Of a stretch of 64,000 bases of DNA, positions 1 through 7,606 are shown piece after piece; positions within the stretch are counted from its first letter, which is position 1, and each line of letters begins with the position of its first letter. The stretch is from Streptomyces albicerus (GTDB lineage: Bacteria; Actinomycetota; Actinomycetes; Streptomycetales; Streptomycetaceae). Position numbers and translations under genes: made by a program. The notes beneath the pieces are model-generated. The model was not told the origin of the DNA. It searched no databases and was given only the letters and a program-made list of their open reading frames with translations. The DNA lies in assembly GCF_008905045.1 (NCBI RefSeq), contig NZ_VWMY01000041.1, forward strand, positions 20,162-84,161, written 5' to 3'.

Positions 1-496
1 CTTCGGCTGTCTTGAACACCTGCTCAGCAGCGAGGTGGCAGGCGTCCATGGTGGAAGGGCGTTGCTCATACTCCGTACGGGAGTCGACGACGGCTTGGAG
101 CGCTTCACGCACATCCTTGGCCAGAGCCTGCGTGTCGTCTGCAGGGCCGACGATTGCAATACGTCGGACTGCCGCGTCGGCATCAAGGAGGGCTGCTTCT
201 ACCGGGTCCCAGACCAAGGCCTGTGCGTGTTCGTCCGGGTCATGTTCCCCGCCCATTCCGAAGTCAGGCCCGTGCTGCATGTCGATCACTGCCCTCAGGC
301 GTGCCCGGACGCTGTCTGTCGCGGACAGGAGTTGTGCATACGCCTGTTGGCGCTGGTCCAGAAGCCAGTTGCGCTGCTGTTCACGGCCCTGGGTGAGAGT
401 TTGCCGGGCCATGGCTCTGCCGGTAGCCCAAGCCGCCACTGCGGCCCCGAGTGCAGCGGCAAGGCCGGCGATGACCGCCCCCCACGCTTCGTTCAT
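1..496 (-). CDS. Partial hypothetical membrane-anchored protein
   Basis: The reading frame opens with ATG at 496-494 and stays open to the window edge, so at least 165 residues are present and the C-terminus is missing. Residues about 5-26 are Ala/Gly-rich and hydrophobic (a single membrane segment). They are followed by a long polar, Gln/Arg-rich helical region that probably faces the cytoplasm. I recognise no catalytic motif or named domain. Third-position GC is high in this frame, which supports coding. It lies on the 3' side of the tRNA-Arg gene, the side where integrative elements usually insert, so it may be accessory. Function unknown. Confidence 0.7.
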   Translation of the reverse strand, partial: MNEAWGAVIAGLAAALGAAVAAWATGRAMARQTLTQGREQQRNWLLDQRQQAYAQLLSATDSVRARLRAVIDMQHGPDFGMGGEHDPDEHAQALVWDPVEAALLDADAAVRRIAIVGPADDTQALAKDVREALQAVVDSRTEYEQRPSTMDACHLAAEQVFKTAE

Positions 497-606
497 GGCC
501 CCAGAGTGCCGGACCGCGTGATAGCCCGTTAGTCCTTGAGTGCCTGTCGTGTGATGAGCCTCAAGCTGTGAGCTTCAGTGCCAACGGGCGCGGATCTGGA
601 CGACTC

Positions 607-724
607 TCAGCCGCTCGGGAACTTCGCCACGTATTTGCCACGGCCACCCGCAGAACTCCAGTGACAGCCGGACAGCGCCGGACCCTCCCCGCGATCATCA
701 GAGGAGGGTCGGGAACCTTCCATG
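607..724 (-). CDS. Possible 38-codon ORF or remnant beside tRNA-Arg
   Basis: ATG at 724-722 opens a 38-codon frame ending in GKYVAKFPSG and TGA at 609-607. It starts about 60 bases past the 3' end of the tRNA gene. A perfect 8-bp inverted repeat (681-688 with 703-710) lies inside it. There is no clear ribosome binding site. It could be a small gene, the surviving tail of a larger protein such as an integrase cut down after element loss, or chance. Low certainty. Confidence 0.2.
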
Positions 725-749
725 CCTGGCTATACGTGCTCTGAACAGC

Positions 750-775
750 AAAAACGCCCTCCCGATGGGAGGGCG
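750..775 (-). terminator. Rho-independent terminator of tRNA-Arg
   Basis: A perfect 9-bp GC-rich stem (755-763 with 767-775) with a 3-base loop is followed on the minus strand by five T residues. It lies 9 bases past the tRNA 3' end, so it should end the tRNA transcript. Confidence 0.85.
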
Positions 776-783
776 GGGATAGG

Positions 784-856
784 CGCCCCCGGCAGGACTC
801 GAACCTGCGGCCAAGCGCTTAGAAGGCGCCTGCTCTATCCACTGAGCTACGGGGGC
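784..856 (-). tRNA. tRNA-Arg (anticodon UCU)
   Basis: The minus strand folds as a full cloverleaf of 73 nt. The 7-bp acceptor stem is GCCCCCG/CGGGGGC with discriminator G. The D arm contains AGCTCAGTGGATAGAGC, the anticodon loop is CTTCTAA (anticodon TCT, read as arginine AGA/AGG), and the T arm contains GGTTCGAGTCC. No CCA is encoded. A strong terminator follows directly. Confidence 0.95.
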
Positions 857-1128
857 CGGGTGTGGTGGCCTGTGGTGCTGGTGCCCGGGTGTGGGCGGGT
901 CCGTGACCTTGCCGGGGACAAGGATAGAGCGCCCGGGTCCCTGTCCTTGGTGCTTCGCCTCCGTGGCTCGATGTGGAGGTTCAGTGAAGCGGTCCTGATA
1001 ATCGCAGGCAGGTGCGAATCGTGCATCGCTTTTGGCGTCTCACGCCCCGGGTGTTGTGCACTCGTTATGCCTGCGCCCCAGTCGTCCCTTCCGCCCCGTG
1101 TGTCCGATCGGCGCGCAGACATGCCCAT

Positions 1129-2775
1129 ATGCTTCAGAAAGCCTCCAAAATTGGGCATTCTTCGCATGTGGTGACCTTGGACGTACGGCCTCAGCTGCTC
1201 GACGCACTCTCCGCCCTGCGCGACCGTGTCGCCGCCGCACGCTTCCCGCTGCCCCTGGCGGGGGCTCCACGCGCGCGTGCCAACCGCGACGAACTGCTGG
1301 CGCAGCTCGACGATTATTTGGTGCCCCGGTTGAGACAGCCTGAAGCACCGTTGCTCGTCGTGATCGGGGGATCGACCGGGGCCGGCAAGTCGACACTGGT
1401 CAACTCCCTTGTGGGACGGCGGGTCAGCGAGGCCGGGGTGCTCCGGCCCACGACGCGCACTCCGGTGCTCGTCTGCCACCCGGAGGACCATCACTGGTTC
1501 AGCGGGATGCGCGTACTGCCCGACCTCACGCGCGTGTGGGTGCCCCAACAGGACGCCGGGGACGACCTGCTGCTGCCCGGCGAGGACGGCACGCGCGTCC
1601 TGCGCATCGAGACCGCCGACACCCTTCCGCACGGGCTCGCCCTCCTCGACGCGCCCGACGTCGACTCCTTGGTGGCCGACAACCGGGTGCTCGCCGCTGA
1701 GCTGCTCTGCGCCGCCGACATCTGGGTCATGGTCACCACGGCCGCGCGGTACGCCGACGCGGTGCCGTGGCATCTGCTGCGTACCGCCAAGGAGCACGAC
1801 GCCACGCTCGTCACCGTCCTGGACCGGGTGCCCCATCAGGTCGTCTCGGAGGTCTCGCGGCAGTACGGCGCGCTGCTCGCCAAGGCGGGACTCGGCGACG
1901 TACCCCGCTTCACCGTGCCCGAGCTGCCCGAGTCGGCGTGGGGCGGGGGGCTGCTTCCGGCCACCGCCGTGGCGCCCCTGCGCGCCTGGCTCATCCAGCA
2001 GGTGCAGGATCCGGGGGCTCGTCAGCGGGCGATGGCGCGTACGGCGTACGGGGTGCTCGACTCGCTGAAGTCGCGGATGCCCGAGCTGGCCAGTGCGGCG
2101 GCCGCGCAGTACGCCGCCGCGCTGCGGCTCACCGCGGCCGTCGACGGGGCCTACGACAGCGAGCACGCGCGCGTACGGGGCCGTTTGCAGGCCGGGGCGG
2201 TGCTCGCCGGCGACGCGCTCAAACGGTGGCGCAGCTACCCCCTGGACTGCACCGCAGCCGAGCTGCTCGACGCGCTCGCCGAGAGCCTGGCCGCGCTCCT
2301 GCTGTGCGCCGTCACCGCCGCCGACGAGCGCATCGACGAGGCCTGGCGGCGCGAACCCGCCGCGGACACACCGGGGCTGACGGACCGTGATCCGACGCTG
2401 GAGAGCGCCGAGCACCGCATCGGGATGGCCGTACGGCGCTGGCGACGGGTCATCGAGGAGTACGCCGAGGAGGAGGTGCGCCAGCTCGAGAAGAGCGTCG
2501 CGCCGGACCCCGAGGTGGTGGCCGCACTCGTCGCCACCGCGCTCCTGGGCGGCCGCCGGGCGCGGTCCGCGGGCGAAGGGCTCGCCGAGCGGATCGGCGC
2601 CCGCGGTGCTCTGCGGCTGCGCGACAAGGGCGGCCGACTGCTCACCGACTACCTCGACAGGACGCTGCACGCCGAGAGAGAGCGGCGGCTCGCCCCGCTC
2701 GACGCACTCGACGTACGCCCCGAACCCCAGGCCGAACTCATCGCCGCGCTGTCCGTACTGCAGAAGGAGAGGTGA
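1129..2775 (+). CDS. dynA: Dynamin-like GTPase DynA
   Basis: This is a large bacterial dynamin-like GTPase of about 548 residues. Its P-loop is GGSTGAGKST, the switch-I threonine lies in RPTTRTP, the G3 position reads DAPDVDS and a degenerate G4 reads TVLDRVP. The rest is helical, as expected for the dynamin stalk, with no clear membrane segment. In Streptomyces the adjacent dynA-dynB pair encodes proteins that stabilise FtsZ rings at sporulation septa. The overlap with the next gene and the SSB gene beyond match that locus. I start at ATG 1129; in-frame GTG codons at 1168 and 1171 are alternatives. Confidence 0.85.
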   Translation: MLQKASKIGHSSHVVTLDVRPQLLDALSALRDRVAAARFPLPLAGAPRARANRDELLAQLDDYLVPRLRQPEAPLLVVIGGSTGAGKSTLVNSLVGRRVSEAGVLRPTTRTPVLVCHPEDHHWFSGMRVLPDLTRVWVPQQDAGDDLLLPGEDGTRVLRIETADTLPHGLALLDAPDVDSLVADNRVLAAELLCAADIWVMVTTAARYADAVPWHLLRTAKEHDATLVTVLDRVPHQVVSEVSRQYGALLAKAGLGDVPRFTVPELPESAWGGGLLPATAVAPLRAWLIQQVQDPGARQRAMARTAYGVLDSLKSRMPELASAAAAQYAAALRLTAAVDGAYDSEHARVRGRLQAGAVLAGDALKRWRSYPLDCTAAELLDALAESLAALLLCAVTAADERIDEAWRREPAADTPGLTDRDPTLESAEHRIGMAVRRWRRVIEEYAEEEVRQLEKSVAPDPEVVAALVATALLGGRRARSAGEGLAERIGARGALRLRDKGGRLLTDYLDRTLHAERERRLAPLDALDVRPEPQAELIAALSVLQKER

Positions 2776-4829
2776 CCGCGGTGACCGCCGTCACGGACCA
2801 CACGGATCAAGCCGACCACCCCGGAGACGACGAGGGGCGCGAGGACGGCGAGCACGCGCGGGTGGAGGACGATTCCGTGTCCGCGCACGAATCCGCCCAC
2901 AAGGAGGAGAGCGAATTCGCCCACCGCGACTCCGTACACAACGAGGAGGACGATTCCGGGCACGCGCGCGTGGAGACCGGTAAGGACCCGCAGGAGCCGG
3001 ATTCCGCGGAGGCCACGAACGCCACGAACGCCACGAACGCCACGGAGACATCAAGCGCATCAGAGACGTCAGACGCATCAGAAGCATCAGAAGCATCAGA
3101 CGCAACGAATTCTTCGGACTCCGAGAGCGCCTGGGACGACGGACTGATCGCGCGGCGCGTGTCCGCCACGACCGAGGGACAGGCCCGGCCCGTAAAGGAG
3201 GCAGTCGTGGAGAACAGGCCGCCCGTTGTGACCCCTCTCGCGTACGACGGGCCGCTACGGTCCCGTCTTGACGCGCTGCGTGAACTGGTCGGGCTCTCCC
3301 GCACCCGGCTCGACAGCCGGACGCTCGCCGAGGCAGGACGTGTCCTGGACGAGGCGGTGGCGCGGCGCAGGCTCTCCGGGCAGCACACCGTCGTCGCCAT
3401 CGCGGGGGCCACCGGCAGCGGCAAGTCGCAGCTCTTCAACGCGCTCGCCGGAGTGGCCATTTCGGAGACCGGAGTACGCAGGCCGACCACCGCCGCGCCC
3501 ATCGCGTGCAGCTGGAGCGACGGCGCGGCGACCCTCATCGACCGGCTCGGCATCCCCGGGCGGCTGCGGCGGCGACCGCTGCAGAGCCCGGAGGCCGAGG
3601 CGCAGCTGCGCGGGCTCGTCCTGGTCGACCTGCCCGACCACGACTCCGCGGCCGTCCAGCACCGCGAACAGGTGGACCGCATCCTCGCGCTCGTCGACGC
3701 CGTCATCTGGGTCGTCGACCCGGAGAAGTACGCCGACGCCGTGCTGCACGAGCGCTATCTGCGCCCCATGGCGGGGCACGCGGAGGTCACCTTCGTAGTC
3801 CTCAACCAGGTCGACCGACTGCCCGGAGAGGCCGCCCACCAGGTCCTCGACGACCTGCGGCGGCTGCTCGACGAGGACGGCATCGCGCTCGGCGAGTACG
3901 GCGAGCCGGGCGCGACCGTGCTCGCGCTGTCCGCGCTCACCGGGGACGGCATCGCCGAACTGCGCGAGGTGCTCGGCCACTTCGTGGCCGAGCGGGGAGC
4001 CGCGGCGCGCCGGATCTCCGCCGACGTGGACGCGGCCGCGGTGCGACTGTGGCCCGTCTACGCGAACCGGCGGCAGGCAGGGCTCAGCGAGGAAGCGCGC
4101 GACGAGTTCGCCGACCGGCTTGCCGACGCCGTGGGCGCCACGGCGGCGGGCGAGGCGGCCGAGCGCGCATGGCGGCGCAACGCCAACCGCGCCTGCGGCA
4201 CACCCTGGCTGCGGCTGTGGCGCTGGTGCCAGGACCGGCGCGAACCGCCGACCGGGCGCCTCGCCGTACGGGCGCACGCCGACGAGGAGGCCACGGCACG
4301 GCAGCGCGTCGAACAGGCGGTGCGTACGGTCGCCGAGCAGGCGGCCGGGGGACTGCCTGCACCCTGGGCGCAGGCGGTCCGAGAGGCGGCCGTACGGGGG
4401 GCACAGGGGCTGTCCGAGGCGCTGGACCAGCTGGCGGTACGGGCGGGGACGCCGGTCGGACGGCCACCGCGGCCCGGCTGGTGGCCGGTCGCCGTACTGG
4501 CGCAGGCCTCCATGACGATCCTCCAAGTCATCGGCGGACTCTGGCTGTTGGGGCAGGTCATCGGATTCATGTCGCCGAATCTCGGGGTCCCGGCGCTGCT
4601 GATGGTGATCGGCATCGTGGGCGGCCCGGGCGTCGAGTGGGCCTGCAAGCTGGCGGTGCGCGGGCCGGCGCGGCGGTACGGGCTTGAGGCGGAACGGCGA
4701 TTGCGGGAGGCGGCCTCCGGGTGCGGGCGGGCGCGGGTACTCGATCCGGTGGCGGCGGAGTTGCTGCGGTATCGGGAGGTGCGGGAGCAGTATCTGCGGG
4801 TCACGGGGATCGGGGCCTCGGCGGGGTGA
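2772..4829 (+). CDS. dynB: Dynamin-like GTPase DynB, membrane-anchored
   Basis: GTG at 2772 overlaps the dynA stop (GTGA), so the two are translationally coupled. The first ~145 residues are acidic and repetitive (runs of His/Glu/Asp, then ATN and SDASEA repeats) and are probably disordered. The GTPase domain follows: P-loop GATGSGKSQ, RPTTAAP, DLPDHDS and NQVD as the G4 motif. Two hydrophobic segments near residues 570-630 form a membrane hairpin, as in DynB. The family role is membrane-bound stabilisation of the sporulation Z-ring together with DynA and other divisome proteins. The first ~60 codons could be upstream of the true start (another GTG is at 2781). Confidence 0.85.
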   Translation: MTAVTAVTDHTDQADHPGDDEGREDGEHARVEDDSVSAHESAHKEESEFAHRDSVHNEEDDSGHARVETGKDPQEPDSAEATNATNATNATETSSASETSDASEASEASDATNSSDSESAWDDGLIARRVSATTEGQARPVKEAVVENRPPVVTPLAYDGPLRSRLDALRELVGLSRTRLDSRTLAEAGRVLDEAVARRRLSGQHTVVAIAGATGSGKSQLFNALAGVAISETGVRRPTTAAPIACSWSDGAATLIDRLGIPGRLRRRPLQSPEAEAQLRGLVLVDLPDHDSAAVQHREQVDRILALVDAVIWVVDPEKYADAVLHERYLRPMAGHAEVTFVVLNQVDRLPGEAAHQVLDDLRRLLDEDGIALGEYGEPGATVLALSALTGDGIAELREVLGHFVAERGAAARRISADVDAAAVRLWPVYANRRQAGLSEEARDEFADRLADAVGATAAGEAAERAWRRNANRACGTPWLRLWRWCQDRREPPTGRLAVRAHADEEATARQRVEQAVRTVAEQAAGGLPAPWAQAVREAAVRGAQGLSEALDQLAVRAGTPVGRPPRPGWWPVAVLAQASMTILQVIGGLWLLGQVIGFMSPNLGVPALLMVIGIVGGPGVEWACKLAVRGPARRYGLEAERRLREAASGCGRARVLDPVAAELLRYREVREQYLRVTGIGASAG
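3011..3105 (+). repeat. In-frame microsatellites in the DynB N-terminal extension
   Basis: Two short tandem tracts sit side by side. One is a 9-base unit (GCCACGAAC, encoding ATN) repeated three to four times. The second is a 6-9-base unit based on GCATCAGA, encoding Ser/Asp/Glu/Ala. Both keep frame and lie before the GTPase domain, so length changes would alter only the acidic tail. Confidence 0.7.
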
Positions 4830-5104
4830 GAAAACTTGGCTCGGCGGGCGGGCGCGCGAGGGCTCTGGGGTTCGGCCTGCCGGGATGGGCTCTGGGGCTC
4901 TGGGGGCGGGGGCGGGCTCTGGAACGGCTCGTTCGGGTGACGGAGTTGTCCACAACCGGGCGGTAGCCCACAGCGCTCAGCGGGCTCGGGCCGACGGAGG
5001 CAGTCTGAGGTCGCGGCGATCACTGCGCGAGCACATCGCGGTCGCCGCGACAGACGCAGCCGTACGGGACGGGCCCGTACGCGTGGGCAAGGGAGGGGTT
5101 CGCG

Positions 5105-5593
5105 ATGAACGAGACGATGGTGTGTGTGGTGGGGAACGTGGCCACGCAGCCGGTGTTCCGCGAGACGGCGGCAGGCTCGTCGGCGAGGTTCCGGCTGGCG
5201 GTGACGCAGCGGTACTGGGACCGCGAGAAGAACGCGTGGAAGGACGGGCACACCAACTTCTTCACGGTGTGGGCCAATCGGGCGCTCGCGACGAATGTGC
5301 AGGGGTCCGTCTCGGTGGGCGATCCGCTTGTGGTGCGGGGGAGGCTGAAGGTCCGCTCCGAGCAGCGCGACGGGCAGTCGTGGGCGGGCGCGGACATCGA
5401 GGCGTCGGCGATCGGCCACGATCTGGCGCGGGGGACCGCGGCGTTCCGGCGGGCCTCCAGGGGCGGGACGGCATCGGACACGCCGGACACGCCGGACACG
5501 CCGGCTCGGCCGGAGCCCAGCTGGGAGACGGAGCCTGCGGTTCAGCCGGACGAGGCCGCTCAACAGCAGCAGGAACCCGCCCTGGTGACGTGA
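5105..5593 (+). CDS. ssbB: Short single-stranded DNA-binding protein (SsbB type)
   Basis: A 162-residue SSB. Residues 1-105 are an OB fold (start MNETMVCVVGN, TNFFTVWANRALA, GDPLVVRGRLKVR, matching SSB strands). The tail is a short Asp/Pro/Gln-rich region without the long glycine-rich linker or the acidic DDDIPF tip of the replicative SSB. This fits SsbB, the Streptomyces paralogue linked to chromosome segregation in sporulating hyphae, and its position after the septal dynamins fits too. A ribosome site (GGGAGGGG) precedes ATG 5105. An 8-bp inverted repeat (5061-5081) lies just upstream. Confidence 0.85.
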   Translation: MNETMVCVVGNVATQPVFRETAAGSSARFRLAVTQRYWDREKNAWKDGHTNFFTVWANRALATNVQGSVSVGDPLVVRGRLKVRSEQRDGQSWAGADIEASAIGHDLARGTAAFRRASRGGTASDTPDTPDTPARPEPSWETEPAVQPDEAAQQQQEPALVT

Positions 5594-5634
5594 GATCAGG
5601 TGCCGGATCAGATCCAACGGTCCGACCGAAGTGC

Positions 5635-5739
5635 GGCTTATCGACGAATGCGTTCCGAACGGTCCTGGTGGATTTGTCGATAAGCCCAGCTCACGCCCTG
5701 TGCCGGCGATAACGATTCCGAGTCGGATCGCTTATCCGA
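5635..5739. promoter_or_regulatory. Inverted repeats between ssbB and the adhesin gene
   Basis: GGCTTATCGAC (5635-5645) and its exact complement GTCGATAAGCC (5676-5686) flank a 30-base gap. A smaller repeat, TCGGAT-cgctt-ATCCGA (5723-5739), follows and contains a related CTTATC core. These could be paired operator half-sites for the LAETG-protein gene at 5865, or a weak ssbB terminator. No T-run follows, so I lean to regulation. Confidence 0.4.
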
Positions 5740-5864
5740 TGGCATGACTGGGGAGAGCGGTGCGCCCCGTCCTTAGGATGCCGGGCATAGCTCTCGAGGC
5801 TTCTGATTCTGCTGGTGGGACCGTAACCCCCCACGTCAACGGGTCCTGCTCGAAGGGGAATTCT

Positions 5865-7271
5865 GTGCTTTCTTCGTTCTCTGCGTCGTCCGCGCACGGA
5901 CGAGGTGTCGCTCGCCTCGTCGCGGCGGCCCTGGTGTCCGGACTCGTCGCCGTGAGCGCCCTGACCACCGCGGGTACGGCCGCCGCCGACGAACTCCCCC
6001 AGAGCCAGGGCGGCGCGACCGCCACCATAGGCGGCCTGAAGATGTCCGGGCCGGCCGTCATTCACGAGAACGGCGAGGACAAGCAGGTGTCCGCCGGGCT
6101 GTTCGAGATGTCCGTCGACAACGGCGGCACCCTGCAGACCTACTGCGTCGACATCCACAACCCGACGCAGAAGGACGCCAAGTACCAGGAGACGCCCTGG
6201 AGCGGCACGTCGCTGAACGGCAACCCCGACGCGGGCCGGATCCGCTGGATCCTGCAGAACTCCTACCCGCAGGTGAACGACCTCGCCGCGCTGGCCGCCA
6301 AGGCCGGCGTGACCGGCCTCACCGAGCAGGACGCGGCGGCCGGCACGCAGGTGGCGATCTGGCGGTACTCGGACGGCGCCGACGTGGATGCCGTGGACCC
6401 GCAGGCGGAGAAGCTCGCCGACTATCTGCAGCGCAGCGCGCGGAACCTCGCGGAGCCCGAGGCCTCGCTGACCCTTGACCCGCCCGCGGTCTCCGGTCGC
6501 GCCGGTGAACTGCTCGGCCCGGTCACCGTGCACACCAACGCGGACGGTGTGACGGTGACACCGCCCGCCGACGCGACGAGCGGAGTGAAGGTCGTCGACA
6601 AGGACGGCAAGGCGATCACGTCCGCGGCCGACGGCGGCCGGCTCTTCTTCGACATCCCCGAAGACGCCGCGGACGGTTCGGCCGCGCTGACGGTGCAGGC
6701 CTCGACCACCGTGCCGGTCGGCCGGGCCTTCGCCTCCGAGACCAGGAGCCAGACCCAGATCCTCGCCGGCTCCAGCGAGTCGACGGTCTCCGCGACGGCG
6801 ACCGCGAACTGGGCCAAGAGCGGTGCGATACCCGCGCTGTCGGCCGAGAAGAACTGCGCCAAGGGCGGCGTGGACATCACGGCGGCCAACGAGGGCGACG
6901 AGGCGTTCACCTTCGAGCTGATGGGCTTCGAGCACACCGTCGAGGCGGGCGCGTCACAGACCGTGACGATCCCGCTGCAGGAAGACCAGGCGTACGACTT
7001 CACGATCAAGGGGCCGAACGGCTACGAGAAGCGGATCAAGGGCGTACTCGACTGCCAGACCCGGACCAGCGCCGGCGGCGAGACGACCCAGACCCTGAAC
7101 GAGCCCAGCCCCGCCACAGCCGGCGGCACCTCCACCACGACCACCGACCTCGCCGAGACCGGCGCCTCCAGCGCCACCCCGGTGATAACCGAAATCGCGA
7201 TCGCCCTGGTCGTACTCGGCGGCGCGGCGGTCCTCTTCGTCCGCAAGAAGAAGACACCAGGGCAGGACTGA
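5865..7271 (+). CDS. LAETG-anchored thioester-domain (TQXA) surface protein
   Basis: Start GTG 5865 is set by the purine-rich site AAGGGGAA just upstream and by the signal peptide that follows (hydrophobic ~15-38, cleavage near TAAA-DE). The N-terminal domain is a thioester adhesion domain: Cys in TYCVD (about residue 94) and Gln in TQVAIW (about residue 162) are the pair expected to form the internal Cys-Gln thioester. Ig-like beta-rich repeats follow. The C-terminus has the sortase signal LAETG (about 429-433), a hydrophobic stretch and KKK. It should be covalently fixed to the hyphal wall. The total of 468 residues is normal for the family. Role: probable covalent adhesin, ligand unknown. 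Confidence 0.85.
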   Translation: MLSSFSASSAHGRGVARLVAAALVSGLVAVSALTTAGTAAADELPQSQGGATATIGGLKMSGPAVIHENGEDKQVSAGLFEMSVDNGGTLQTYCVDIHNPTQKDAKYQETPWSGTSLNGNPDAGRIRWILQNSYPQVNDLAALAAKAGVTGLTEQDAAAGTQVAIWRYSDGADVDAVDPQAEKLADYLQRSARNLAEPEASLTLDPPAVSGRAGELLGPVTVHTNADGVTVTPPADATSGVKVVDKDGKAITSAADGGRLFFDIPEDAADGSAALTVQASTTVPVGRAFASETRSQTQILAGSSESTVSATATANWAKSGAIPALSAEKNCAKGGVDITAANEGDEAFTFELMGFEHTVEAGASQTVTIPLQEDQAYDFTIKGPNGYEKRIKGVLDCQTRTSAGGETTQTLNEPSPATAGGTSTTTTDLAETGASSATPVITEIAIALVVLGGAAVLFVRKKKTPGQD

Positions 7272-7606
7272 AGACGCGAAAGAAACAGCACCTTGAAAAC
7301 TGGACAGCGAGTAACCACCCGCTGACTCCCTGCTTGCCCGTCCCTTGAGTGGGCGACCCTGGCACCGCCGAGGACAGCTCGCGCCCCAGAACCCGCAACG
7401 TTCACGAACGTCCTGCGTCATGTCCTGCGGCGCCCGTGCTGATCGCGTGCCTATGTCGACGACCAGTGACGGGTCGACTACAAGGGTGCTCCGGGAACGT
7501 CCAGGTCACGGGCCCTCGACCAAACGGGTTTCCTTCGAGGGGTGGCCGTCGGGCAAGATGGGGTGTATCTGCCCACTGCCGATTTCAAGCGTCCGGACGG
7601 TTTCTC
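7272..7606. other. Intergenic region upstream of ettA
   Basis: These 335 bases hold no convincing gene. There is one near-palindrome, ACGTTCACGAACGT (7398-7411), which could be an operator. No strong terminator is visible after the surface-protein gene. Confidence 0.4.

Noticed and set aside
12..521. A plus-strand 169-codon frame at the left edge
   Set aside because: Ser/Arg/Cys-rich shadow; the minus-strand frame has a membrane helix and normal composition.
847..2670. A 607-codon minus-strand frame opposite dynA
   Set aside because: Runs through the tRNA flank and lacks any domain; dynA is certain.
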